From a virus, in IMG/VR virus record IMGVR_UViG_3300027869_000006, positions 45,769-109,768 of that record: a DNA stretch of 64,000 bases. The stretch is one strand, 5' to 3'. Below the pieces are notes generated by a model, which did not search any database, was not told where the DNA came from, and worked only from the letters and a program-made list of their open reading frames with translations. A program made the position numbers and the translations under genes. This document shows, one piece after another, positions 1 through 9,900 of the stretch; position 1 is the first letter of the stretch, and every line of letters begins with the position of its first letter.

Positions 1-2822
1 AAACGCTCACCGTGCAGTGGACGATGCTGATGGATTACGGCGTGGCAAGTGGACTCACGACCTATTCAAGCGATACGATGACCCGCGCCAATCAAACCAA
101 TTGGGGCACCTCGTCCGGCGGGGAAACCTGGACGAAGACCGATGTAGTGGGGACGACAGCAGCCTCCATTGTGAGCAACATGGGGCAAGTCACCGCCTCC
201 TCCGGCAGCCCGTCAGAGGTCGCGCTGTTGGGGACACAAGTACAAGCGAATGCCGAGAGTTATGTCGAGTGGGAAGTCTCCAGCATCCTTGATCAGCCAA
301 GCCTCGTGCTGCGTGCGACGGCGACGAACACCTTCTATCGCGCCTGTGTGACCGGCGGCAATACGCTGGAACTTGATCGCAATGTGGCGGGCGCGGTGAA
401 TATGCTCAAGAACACGGGTGTTGCCATCAGTCCGAATACGCTCTACGCCATGCGTTTTCGCATCAATGGCTCTAATTATTATGTCAAGCATTGGCTGAAA
501 AGTGGGAGCGAACCGGCGGGTTGGTCAATCACCGGCACCGATAGCGGCGCGACTGCCATTACCGGCGCCGGGCAATGGGGCATCAGAACACGCGTCAACG
601 CCCCATCCGATACGATCAAGTACCAGAATTTCAGTGTGACCAACTTTGGGACGGGTGGTGGTGGAAGTGCCGGAAGTATTGGATTGCATGCAGCGACAGC
701 GCCAAGCGTCGTGGTGAGTCCTCCACCGCCTGGGCCACCTCCTCCACCTCCACCTCCACCGCTTCCCCCGCCGCCTGGACCACCTCCCGCGCCCGTGGTC
801 GCGATTGTGGTGAATGCGACTGATGCCAGTTCGCAGCCGTTTAAGGGCTTTGGCGTGCAGCAGGATGCGTATAACGGGTCCTGGCTGCATGTGGCAAACG
901 GGCAGATCGTCAACGATGCGGGAAAGCCTGTCTTCTTGCGCGGACTCAATACGGCAGGGTTGGAATATGGGAATGGGACGGCAGGTTTCACCCAGGCCCG
1001 CATCAACGCCTTTGCGAGCAATTTTTCGATGAACCTCTGGCGCGTGTGTATCAACGTCTCCTGGTGGAACAACAACGTGCTGATGCCTGATGGGATCACG
1101 CACTATAAGGATTGGATACAGACGGTCATTGGGTGGATGAAGGCGGCGGGGAACTACGTTGAGATTGACCCGACCAATTACTGTACCATTCCACCGCAAC
1201 AGAGCGGGCAGCAGTGTAGTGATCTTGGCAATCCGCCTTATTCGACCTCCGATATGTTCAACCGCGCAAATGCTACAAGCACCTGGGGGACGGCTTCCAG
1301 CGGGAAGGTATGGGTACAGAAGGCTGGGCTCAGTAGCTATCTCTCTCTCAGTAGTGGAGAGGGGGTCATTTCGACTGGTGTGTTTGACTTTGTTGACATG
1401 ATCCTGGGAACAGAGACGATTGCTGATACTGAAGCACTCGTGCGCCTGGCAATCAACGACCCGACGAATAACCCGTTCGCCGGTATTCTGCTCCGCTATA
1501 CCGACGAGAATACCTACTACTGGGCACAGATCAATGGCGGTCATACGTGGCTAGGGAAGCTGGTAGCGGGAGCGAATACCACTCTGGCAAATTCGGCTCT
1601 TACACACACGAGCGGCCAATTCTACTGGATGCGTTTCAACGTCACGGGTACGACACTCAAGGTCAAGACCTGGCCCGACGATGGGAGCCCAGAGCCAGGA
1701 AGTTGGGAGATCACCGTGACGGACAGCGCACTCACATCGGGATATATGGGCCTTACTGCATCCTCGAGCGTTTCGCCCAATGGGGCGCAGTTTGATACCT
1801 TCACAGCAGGCACACCGGTCACTGCCTGTATTACGAGCCAGGATACACAGAATAATCCACCCTGGACGGATGCGCAAAAACTGACGGCAACTACTGCCTT
1901 CTTTAGCGACTTCATTGCGAACTATTACCCGAGTGATCCCGCCATTCTGTTTGACTCGCTCAACGAGCCGACCGGCTTTGCAGACCAATACAGTGCCAAC
2001 GGGACGGTGATTGCTGCGATCAGGGCACTTCAGCCACATTCGCTCATCTTCATCTATTCGGCCTCCCTTGCCGGTATCTACGCCGGGGCAGAGCCAGATT
2101 ACCCTGAGCCCGACCTGGTATGGGATTATCACCTCTATGACGATTACCCGTCAAATACCTGGCAGAACAAGATCATCAATAATGAAGCGAGTGGCTGGCC
2201 GTTTGCCCAGGCACACAATAGAGGCGTGAGTATCGGGGAATGGAATGCCAACATCACCAATGACCCGGGTGGGTTTGCGGCAGCCATTGCCAGCCTTGCC
2301 ACCACCTCTGGCTTTGCGACGACGTACTACCAGGCGGGCAACGTCCTCTCTGGCGATAATGTGACCGTGACCGCCGAGGGCCTGCTTGTGCAAACACCGG
2401 CCTTTGGAGCTATTGCGACTGCCGAGGCGGAGGTGGCACCAGCATCCGGGACCGGCGTGTCGTCTGGTCCCGCGTCGCCGATTTCACCCACGCAGCGTGC
2501 CCTCATCAATAGCAGGCTGGCCTTTATGAACCCACCGATCATCAGGACAGCAGCCACCTCCGTCGCCTGGTGGTGCCCCACCGGCGTGGTCGGTACCTAT
2601 GATTTCACGAATGCGCTGATGCAGGAATGGTATGCCGTCTTTGAGAATGCCCAGGCCCAAGGTATCGATGTGATCGTGAGCGTGAACTCGCCCGCGCCCT
2701 TCACGCTCTTATCAAGTGGCTGGTGTACGGCCTTTGCCGATTTGATCGATCACCTGGTCAACACGCGTGGCTACACCTGTATCACGTATGTGAGCGGGCT
2801 CTCTGAGCCGGATACGTTCTGA
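1..2822 (+). CDS. Multi-domain glycosidase/concanavalin-module tail or adhesin protein, 5' end outside window
   Basis: The frame is open to the window edge, so the start lies upstream. Numbering from the GTG at 12: a concanavalin-like beta-sandwich at about 20-210; a proline tract at about 235-262; the opening of a TIM-barrel glycosidase (FKGFGVQQDAY); a GH5-like domain (LRGLN; acid/base candidate in the NEPTGF stretch; nucleophile candidate in IGEWN) that is itself split by a second concanavalin-like module at about 415-610; then the continuation of the outer barrel (RLAFMNPP onward), ending at SEPDTF. The likely role is polysaccharide binding and cleavage at the virion tip, inferred from the domains and from the phage genes downstream. 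It stops 27 bp before the next gene, which appears to carry the rest of the outer barrel. The domain family assignment is by motif only. Confidence 0.8.
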   Translation, partial: TLTVQWTMLMDYGVASGLTTYSSDTMTRANQTNWGTSSGGETWTKTDVVGTTAASIVSNMGQVTASSGSPSEVALLGTQVQANAESYVEWEVSSILDQPSLVLRATATNTFYRACVTGGNTLELDRNVAGAVNMLKNTGVAISPNTLYAMRFRINGSNYYVKHWLKSGSEPAGWSITGTDSGATAITGAGQWGIRTRVNAPSDTIKYQNFSVTNFGTGGGGSAGSIGLHAATAPSVVVSPPPPGPPPPPPPPPLPPPPGPPPAPVVAIVVNATDASSQPFKGFGVQQDAYNGSWLHVANGQIVNDAGKPVFLRGLNTAGLEYGNGTAGFTQARINAFASNFSMNLWRVCINVSWWNNNVLMPDGITHYKDWIQTVIGWMKAAGNYVEIDPTNYCTIPPQQSGQQCSDLGNPPYSTSDMFNRANATSTWGTASSGKVWVQKAGLSSYLSLSSGEGVISTGVFDFVDMILGTETIADTEALVRLAINDPTNNPFAGILLRYTDENTYYWAQINGGHTWLGKLVAGANTTLANSALTHTSGQFYWMRFNVTGTTLKVKTWPDDGSPEPGSWEITVTDSALTSGYMGLTASSSVSPNGAQFDTFTAGTPVTACITSQDTQNNPPWTDAQKLTATTAFFSDFIANYYPSDPAILFDSLNEPTGFADQYSANGTVIAAIRALQPHSLIFIYSASLAGIYAGAEPDYPEPDLVWDYHLYDDYPSNTWQNKIINNEASGWPFAQAHNRGVSIGEWNANITNDPGGFAAAIASLATTSGFATTYYQAGNVLSGDNVTVTAEGLLVQTPAFGAIATAEAEVAPASGTGVSSGPASPISPTQRALINSRLAFMNPPIIRTAATSVAWWCPTGVVGTYDFTNALMQEWYAVFENAQAQGIDVIVSVNSPAPFTLLSSGWCTAFADLIDHLVNTRGYTCITYVSGLSEPDTF

Positions 2823-2849
2823 GAGAGAGGAAGAAAGGAGGAAGCAAAC

Positions 2850-5357
2850 ATGTCGTATACACTCTTACCAGGGCAGTCATTCTTGCCATCGGGCATTTCC
2901 AACTATGCGTTAGGCATGGTCACCACCGGCCCCTATCTCTCGCCGAACTTCCTGGACTCAAGCGCGATCCAAAGCCTGGTCAAGGCGGCAGGCACGACCG
3001 TGGTGCGTGTCTTCACCGATGACCTGGGCACAGACTCGGATGCGACACTCGACACCTACTACACCGCCATCACTAACGCGGGATGTGTGATGCTCGTGAA
3101 CCTGCAACATCCGTGGGATGACGCCCGCTGCCAGCATATCGTCACCCACTACGGGTCGCGCTGCTTGTTGTATGAATTTGGCAATGAACCAAGTCTCTAC
3201 ACGTCCCCAACGGTCTCAACCACGCAGTATAACTCGTACTGGACTACCACCATCCCGCATTTACGTTCGATTAACGCGGCGGCAGCGTACATGGGTCCGG
3301 CCATCATCGTGGGGGACCCTGGTGGCTACCTGTCCAGTTGGCTGACTGCCGTCGTTTCTTCGGGTATCCTCCCTGATGCCGTCAGCTTCCATATGTACTG
3401 CTCAGATACCTCGGAAACAAAGGAGATGGCACTTGCCGCCTATTACTATGTCTATACCGAGGATATCCGGCAGCAGGTGACGACGGCACTTGGACACGAG
3501 GTAGCGATCTGCCTGACGGAATGGAACTTCGATAGCGGGTTTCCCCCTGGCGCATGGGGGACTGATCCCACGTTCATGATCCCTTTCACAACGAACGCCT
3601 GGGGGGCTATCACAGCGGCAGGCCCGGCCCTTGCCTGCATCTTCAATATCTGTAGCGGCGCGGGTGGAGGTGGTGGCCTGCTTGACCTGATTGACTCGGT
3701 GACCCAGGCCCCACGTCCCAATGGGCAATACAGCACGCTTGCTAGCCTGTTTGCCGCTGCCCAGCATGCGCCGGTGACGCCACCGCCCGTGCCGATCAGC
3801 GCCTACGCTTCCGTCATCCAGGCTGATACGCCGCTCTGGTACGGACGCGGGGATAGCCGTGATGTGAGCGGGAACGCGCATAACGGCACGATGGTCGGGT
3901 ATGTCGAACTGGGGCAAGCCGGACTCCTGCCCTACGATCCGATGACGAGTATGAACTTCGGGGGCAGTGGCTATATCAGCGTGCCCACAGCTACCCTGCC
4001 AACGGGGGCGCATGCCTGGTCAATGGAATGCTGGTTCTTGTGGCCAACACTCGAGCTCACCAACTACGATGGCTTGATGGACATGGGAACACGCGTTTCT
4101 ACAGAAGAGGTCTCCTTCTATTACGACCAGGTGAGCGGCAAGCTCTCCAATGGGACATTTGGGGACGTGGACGTAGAAGCAACGCCAGCAGTCGTCGCGA
4201 ACCAGGTCTACTACGGGGTCATTACCTACGATGGAACGACGAGCACGATTGATCTGTACAGTTCGCTCGGGCGTGTGAGCACATCTGCTGCACGCACCAT
4301 CAACCTGGTCCAGACCCATGCAGGCATCGGGGGGACGGCGAATGTGGCCGTGCCGTTTACCGGGCGCGGGCAGGAGTTCGCCTTCTATGGCTACGCGCTT
4401 TCGGGAACGCAGAAAGCGGCCCACTACGCGGCAGGCACGACACCGCCGCCGCCATCCTTTGGGTATGCGAACTACAAAAACATCATTGAACCCAACCTGG
4501 TGGCGGCACTTGCCGCGAAGAATCTCTTGAACGTGGTTTCCCTCATCGGGCCGGAAACGACGATGCAAAATGATGCCTGGCTCAGCAGTGCCGCCGCCGA
4601 TCTCTCCGGCACGCTGGAAGGCTACATCCGGCATGCTTTCCCGACGGGTGCCACCGATATCAGCAGTGGGGGCATTGAGGTGGCAATGGATACTCTGGTT
4701 CCGACCATCTTAGCGCATGACCCAACAGGCATCGTCCTGCAGGGTGAGATGGGGTCGGGCTACTACGGGCCTGGGCCGCAAGTCGCGGGCTATCAGTACG
4801 GCGTCGAAATGACCGATTTCGCGGTGCAGTTGGCACGTGCGAAGATGAGTGCCTTCATCGCCTACCTCCTCGACGATGACATGACGGGCACCATGTGGGG
4901 CATGTGGAAGCTCACCGATCCACTGGGCGGCGCTCCACTGCGTCCCTGGTTCTTCCCATGGTCGCTCTTGTGCAAGAGCATTGCCGAGGGAAGCACGCTC
5001 TACGCGCCAGCACAGCCCTCGACCAATGATCTGCGGGTGCTGGCGGCAGAGAGCCCACAAGGGGCCTGGACGTTTGTGCTCGTCAATCGTGCTGGTGGCG
5101 CCCGTACTCTCCGGCTGTCCGTTCCATTCGCGCCACCAGCCACTCAGACCTTGCAGCAGTACATCTATGCAGAGGCCGTGCCACGCGTAGTGGATGGCAA
5201 TGGCTTCCCGCTACCGGCAGGGACGATCACCGCGAACCTGGCGCGTGGGTTCAGCGTACCGATGGCGGGCAATTCCGTGCTCATTTTGACGCAGCAGACG
5301 GCGACGCAAACCACGATCTATAACGTGAAGCGTCCACCCCTTCAGAAACGGAGATAG
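2850..5357 (+). CDS. Glycosidase/LamG tail or adhesin protein
   Basis: 835 aa, starting at ATG after AAAGGAGG. Residues 1-300 form a TIM-barrel glycosidase with an acid/base candidate in GNEPS and a nucleophile candidate in LTEWN. Residues about 315-535 form a LamG/concanavalin sandwich (WYGRGD start, HNGTMVGY). From about 545 (YANYKNIIEPN) a second partial barrel begins mid-fold (LIGPET, LDDDMTGTMWG) and is followed by a C-terminal beta-sandwich (about 745-835). The C-terminal half-barrel looks like the missing half of the barrel that ends gene 1, so the two genes probably descend from one glycosidase into which whole modules were inserted. Probably a virion surface enzyme. A weak alternative is a secreted host-wall hydrolase, but no signal peptide is seen. 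Confidence 0.8.
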   Translation: MSYTLLPGQSFLPSGISNYALGMVTTGPYLSPNFLDSSAIQSLVKAAGTTVVRVFTDDLGTDSDATLDTYYTAITNAGCVMLVNLQHPWDDARCQHIVTHYGSRCLLYEFGNEPSLYTSPTVSTTQYNSYWTTTIPHLRSINAAAAYMGPAIIVGDPGGYLSSWLTAVVSSGILPDAVSFHMYCSDTSETKEMALAAYYYVYTEDIRQQVTTALGHEVAICLTEWNFDSGFPPGAWGTDPTFMIPFTTNAWGAITAAGPALACIFNICSGAGGGGGLLDLIDSVTQAPRPNGQYSTLASLFAAAQHAPVTPPPVPISAYASVIQADTPLWYGRGDSRDVSGNAHNGTMVGYVELGQAGLLPYDPMTSMNFGGSGYISVPTATLPTGAHAWSMECWFLWPTLELTNYDGLMDMGTRVSTEEVSFYYDQVSGKLSNGTFGDVDVEATPAVVANQVYYGVITYDGTTSTIDLYSSLGRVSTSAARTINLVQTHAGIGGTANVAVPFTGRGQEFAFYGYALSGTQKAAHYAAGTTPPPPSFGYANYKNIIEPNLVAALAAKNLLNVVSLIGPETTMQNDAWLSSAAADLSGTLEGYIRHAFPTGATDISSGGIEVAMDTLVPTILAHDPTGIVLQGEMGSGYYGPGPQVAGYQYGVEMTDFAVQLARAKMSAFIAYLLDDDMTGTMWGMWKLTDPLGGAPLRPWFFPWSLLCKSIAEGSTLYAPAQPSTNDLRVLAAESPQGAWTFVLVNRAGGARTLRLSVPFAPPATQTLQQYIYAEAVPRVVDGNGFPLPAGTITANLARGFSVPMAGNSVLILTQQTATQTTIYNVKRPPLQKRR

Positions 5358-5391
5358 TGACCACGTCAGAACAAGGCGAGAGGAGAGAGAG

Positions 5392-5985
5392 ATGCCACCA
5401 CAAGAAGAGTCGAGTCGAGTACTGGGTTCGCAAGACATCCGGCCAATCCCAGACCCGACCGTGCTCACAACGGCAGCGAGTCTGCGGTTGGAGGAGATGC
5501 TACGCAACTTGATACAAGTAGAGATAGCGCACCAGGCTGCCTTGTTTACTGAGAAACTAGCGACCATCGAGACAAAGTTTGAGACACGGTTTGCGATGCT
5601 TGATACCCGCACCGCCGAGCAGAAGAAAGACACGAAAGATGCTCTAGACGCGGCACTTTCCGCAGCCAAAGAAGCCGTCGCCTCGCAAACGGCTGCCAGC
5701 GAGAAGAGCATCACCAAATCAGAGACGGCGACGATTGAGCGGATTAAGGCAGTCGAAACACTGCTCGCTACCTCAACCAAGGCGTCAGACGATAAGAGCG
5801 ATGACTTGAAAAGCCGCATCGTCGCCATTGAGGCGGTGAAACTCGGCAATATGGAACAGACCACCGCGCAACGTGAGCGAGGTCTGGAGACACGTGGCAG
5901 CATGGCCAGCGTCATGAGTATTGTGATGGCCGTGATCGCCGTTGCCAGCATTATTATTGCGATTATTGTTGTACTCAAACCATAA
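5392..5985 (+). CDS. Coiled-coil protein with C-terminal membrane anchor
   Basis: 197 aa. A long alanine/lysine/glutamate-rich coiled coil covers about residues 40-165. It is followed by one strongly hydrophobic segment at the extreme C-terminus (MASVMSIVMAV through IIVVLKP), so it is a tail-anchored protein. It sits between the tail genes and a two-helix membrane protein, a place where phages often keep holin or spanin-like functions. That role is inferred from position only. The start is chosen at ATG after GAGGAGAGAGAG. Confidence 0.75.
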   Translation: MPPQEESSRVLGSQDIRPIPDPTVLTTAASLRLEEMLRNLIQVEIAHQAALFTEKLATIETKFETRFAMLDTRTAEQKKDTKDALDAALSAAKEAVASQTAASEKSITKSETATIERIKAVETLLATSTKASDDKSDDLKSRIVAIEAVKLGNMEQTTAQRERGLETRGSMASVMSIVMAVIAVASIIIAIIVVLKP

Positions 5986-6001
5986 GAAAGGAGTCATTCT
6001 C

Positions 6002-6181
6002 ATGCATCTTGACCTAGCTATCGCGTTCCAACTCGTGATCCTGGCATTCATCGCCTTATACTGCCTACTTGGTGCGGGCTACCCAGGCTACGTAGGGCGT
6101 GGAACAGGCGGGCATGGCTACATCCTGTGGTTCATCGTCGGGATTGCCGCCATTGTGACGGGCGTCTTGCTCGTCATCTGA
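6002..6181 (+). CDS. Small two-helix membrane protein, holin candidate
   Basis: 59 aa, starting at ATG 6002 with AAGGAG 10 bp upstream. Two hydrophobic helices (LAIAFQLVILAFIALYCLL and ILWFIVGIAAIVTGVLLVI) flank a glycine-rich loop (GAGYPGYVGRG). The size and two-helix topology fit a class II holin, and the neighbours are tail and lysis genes. No family match can be claimed from sequence alone. Confidence 0.7.
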   Translation: MHLDLAIAFQLVILAFIALYCLLGAGYPGYVGRGTGGHGYILWFIVGIAAIVTGVLLVI

Positions 6182-6249
6182 GAGAGATTCCCTCTTTCCT
6201 TAGAAAGAGGAGAGGAAAGAAGTCAAGCAGTAAGGAGAAGAGGAAAAAA

Positions 6250-6690
6250 ATGGCAGGTTTAACGACACAGGCACAAAACAACATTTTAAATTGGATGAAA
6301 GGCACCACGTGGCCAACATCAGCCGCATGGGGCGCGGCACCGACCACTGTCTACGTCGGATTGTTCACGACCGCACCGACCACTGATGCATCAGCCTCCT
6401 ATACAGGAACGGAGGTATCGGGCAATAACTATTCGCGTGTGGCCGTGACCACATCCTCCGGCTGGTCAGCCATTAGCGGCGGCTCAACCACACCCTCGCA
6501 AATTAGCAATGCCGGTGTGATTACCTTCGCAACCCCATCAGGCTCATGGGGAACTATACTGGCAGTCGGTATATTCGATGCCGCAACGAATGGTAATTTA
6601 TTGTGGTGGGCGACTATTACTTCACAAGCAATTGCATCAGGAGTCGTTGCCAGTTTCGCAATTGGTGCTTTAGTTTTGACAATGGATTAG
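6250..6690 (+). CDS. Minor virion/tail-tip structural protein
   Basis: 146 aa, starting at ATG 6250 with AAGGAGAAGAGG upstream. The pattern (MAGLTTQAQNNILNWM, then PTTVYVGLFTTAP, VSGNNYSRVAV, ITFATPSGSWGTI, GIFDAATNGNLLWW) is that of a widespread small phage tail-fibre or head-fibre family, in which the protein is largely beta-structured and repeats the order of a capsid or tail decoration domain. It is probably part of the tail tip together with the LamG proteins on both sides. Confidence 0.7.
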   Translation: MAGLTTQAQNNILNWMKGTTWPTSAAWGAAPTTVYVGLFTTAPTTDASASYTGTEVSGNNYSRVAVTTSSGWSAISGGSTTPSQISNAGVITFATPSGSWGTILAVGIFDAATNGNLLWWATITSQAIASGVVASFAIGALVLTMD

Positions 6691-6707
6691 TTGATAATTA
6701 GTAGAAT

Positions 6708-6744
6708 ACAGAAGGTGGTGCTAGAACAGTCTACCGCCTTCTGT
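6708..6744. terminator. Hairpin after the 6250 gene
   Basis: ACAGAAGGTGGT at 6708-6719 pairs with ACCGCCTTCTGT at 6733-6744 (12 bp, one G-U). It follows the structural gene by 18 bp and overlaps the end of the small minus-strand gene. There is no strong T-run on either side, so termination is likely but not certain. Confidence 0.5.
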
Positions 6745-6891
6745 CCACTCATCTAGGGGCTTGTTGCAAGTTCGTGAGGAAAAGAGTTTCCGTATGAGGA
6801 AGATGATGCCGGTGAGCGTACCCGCTAGCAGGCAGAGAATGGCGAGCCAGCCAACGAGCCAGATGCGGAAGAGTCGCGTGTCTTCGTCCAT
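6721..6891 (-). CDS. Small single-pass membrane protein
   Basis: 56 aa, read against the surrounding genes. ATG at 6891 is preceded by AAGGGAA. Acidic N-terminus (MDEDTRLF), one transmembrane helix (WLVGWLAILCLLAGTLTGII), then a basic/acidic tail. It fills the only gap between two large plus-strand structural genes. An opposite-strand small membrane gene in a lysis/tail region could be an anti-holin or superinfection protein, but this is a guess. Confidence 0.55.
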   Translation of the reverse strand: MDEDTRLFRIWLVGWLAILCLLAGTLTGIIFLIRKLFSSRTCNKPLDEWTEGGRLF

Positions 6892-6951
6892 GTCAGTTCC
6901 CTTCTGTGCCGTGTGTCTCGTACAGTATAGCAGTAGTGGGAAGGGGCACCT

Positions 6952-9900
6952 ATGACCGCGCTCACGACGAACGGTTCGGCACAAGCGGCAACCACGCTCG
7001 CTGCTGCTGGCAAGATGTTTGCGGCGACGGGTGGGACGGGTGGGAATACCTCAACCAAGGTCGCCAAGAACACGACCTATGTGCAGATATTTGCCATTGG
7101 TACGACGACGACACAAGCGGGGGTCGGGAGTATCCCTGCGCCGACGGATAGCAATTTCGCGGGTTGGATATGGGATGTGACGACCCTTGAAGGGCAGCGC
7201 ATCGCGGCGGGGACCTGGACGCCGACCTTCCACATGCTGGCCTCCTCTGCCGGCACGATTACCCCGACCGTCCAATGGTTCAAACGGTCATCGGCGGGTG
7301 TGTATACCTCCATTGGATCGGTCACCGGGTCCTCGCTCGTGCTCACTTCTTCCGCACAGGCACTTACCTTCACGCCCCCGTCCCTGGCACTCATGGACTT
7401 TGCCGTGGGTGACAAGTTCTGCATGTGGTTATGGGTCGATATTACCGTGGCCGGTGGGAGTAACTCTGGCACGATGTCGGTCGTGGAGGCGATCAGTGGG
7501 AGCACCACGGGTACCGCATCAGAGGCTCAGGCCGTCACACCGGGGTACGCCCCATCGCCAGTAGCACTCACGGCCACGCTTGCAGGAGTAGGGACGCTCT
7601 CATCGTCGTGCTATCGCACCACGATCCTGGCCGATAACCCGCTGTACTACAACCGCGCTGGCACGGCTGACTTGGGAAGTCTGGGACATACCGCCACCAT
7701 CCACGGCGGCGTCACGACCGGGCAGGCAGGCCTCCTGGTCAGCGATGTGCAGTCAAGCGACCTCTTTAATGGCTCGACCGGCTTTCTCACCGCGTCAGAT
7801 ACGGGGTTGCCGACAGGGGCCAGTCCGTGGAGTATCGAGATATGGATACAGTCTACCAATTTAACAGGTGACCATTCTATTCTCGACTTTGGGACAAGTT
7901 CGGGACTCAATTGGGCGGGTATCTATAGCGCCGCCGATCAATTCGTGGTGGGATCGTGGGCAAGCGGAGTCAATGCAAGTGCGCATGGCATCACGACTGG
8001 AACGACGTACTACGTCCTTGGCACATTCGATGGCACGAACACCTCCCTGTACGTGGGCAATCTCTCGACAGGGGCATTCAGTACCTACGGGCCTGTCGCC
8101 ATCGCGTTCAGTGTCGTGCTCTCTGGTCTCACCATTGGCGCAGATTCCGGTGGCGCCTATATCAGCGGGAATGCGCAAGAACGCGCCATCTATGGCGCAG
8201 CACTCACCGTCACGCAGGCAACGGCACACTTCCTTGCTGGCATCCAGGCGTTCACCCTCTCAACTGCGCTCGCCGACACCCTTGCTGGCGTGGGGACACT
8301 CACCGGGACGCTGTCGTTGTTAGGAGTAGCACTCACAACGACAGCGGCCGGGACTAGTCTTCTGACCGTCTCTTCCCCAACGCTTGCCACCGCGCTCACG
8401 ACGACAGAGGTCGGCAGTGGGACGCTTACCGGGACACTGTCGACCTCATTGACCCTGGGCGGTGCCACTGCCACCGGCGGTGGCACGCTTGCCGGCACGT
8501 GCTCGCTCTTCACGGCCCTCTCTATGACGATCATACCGGGTGCGGGCATCCTCACCCCAACGATGAAAGCCGCCTACACGCTGAGTGGGGGCACACTCAC
8601 CGGGTCGGGAACGTTGTCGGTCTCCGCCCCGACTCTTGCGACAGCCCTCGCGGTCGAGTGCGATGGGGTGAGCAATCTTACCCCAACCATGATCGCGAGT
8701 TTTACCTTATCCGGTACCACGTTGCCAGGCATCGGTCAGCTTTCCATCTCCGCACCATCCCTTACCACTGTACTGGCAGGTGAATGTGACGGGAGTGGAG
8801 CACTGTCCGGGCAGCTTGACGCTACCTACATGATGAGCGGTGGCACGATGGATGGTATGGGGCAACTGTCCGTCACGGTCCCCACACTCACAACAGCACT
8901 CTCCGTTGAATACGATGGGGTTGGGATGCTCTCACCGACCATTTGGGCGAGTCTCTCGCTCGCTCTTACAGAGATAGATGGCATCGGTATGCTCTCTGTC
9001 GCTGCGCCTGCACTCACGCCGCCGCTCATGGTGGAATGTGATGGGATTGGAACGTTCTCCCCTACACTCTCGGCTTCGTACACACTCTCCGGTGCGGAAA
9101 TGGATGGAGTTGGCACGCTCACGTGCATCACCAGCCTCTCGGCTGCACTGGCGGGTGAATGCGACGGCGTCGGGGCATTTCAGGCGACGCTGTCGGTCTC
9201 AGGGAGCAGTATCGCGCTGTCAGCTGAGTGTGACGGGGTTGGGACGCTTGTGGGCACGCTCTCCGCGACGGTTGCACTTGCGATTGAGTGTGACGGTAGC
9301 GGGACGCTTTCGGCCTCGCCTTCCCTCTCCACGGCACTCATGAGCGAATGTGGTGGGGTGGGTCGGCTTTTCGCCATAGTAGCAGTGACCACCGCACTTG
9401 CAGTCGAGTGTGATGGCATGGGGACCTTCACCCCGATACTCGAGGCATCCGTCCCGCTCAACCTGGCACTCACTGGAAGCAGTGCGCTCTTCCCCACGCT
9501 CTCACTGACGACCATTCTTTCCGTCAGTCTCGCGGGTGAGGGGATACTTGCCGGGACGCTCTCACTGCTGACCGCTCCACTGGGTATGACGCTTGCCGGG
9601 ACTGGCACACTCGCAGCCACGCTTGAAGCATCAACCGCCCTGACCGCGCTCATTTCAGGCAGTGGGCAGCTTGCCGGAACGCTTGCACACATCACGGCAC
9701 TCGCCTGTCTGTGCGCGGGAGTGGGCACACTTACCGGGACATACTCACTCTCGGTTGCACTGTTCCTCACGTGCGCCGCTCGCGGGACGTTCGCCTTCAT
9801 GGTCATTTCCAGGACGGGTGTGCTTGCCCAAGGCAGGAGTGGAAGTGGAACAGCGACAGGTCAAAGTGGAGTGCCTGGCGTGAGCAGTATCGGTGGGAGT

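Noticed and set aside
525-1544. Long minus frames over gene 1, glycine- or arginine-rich
   Set aside because: Shadows of the proline-rich linker; no ribosome sites.
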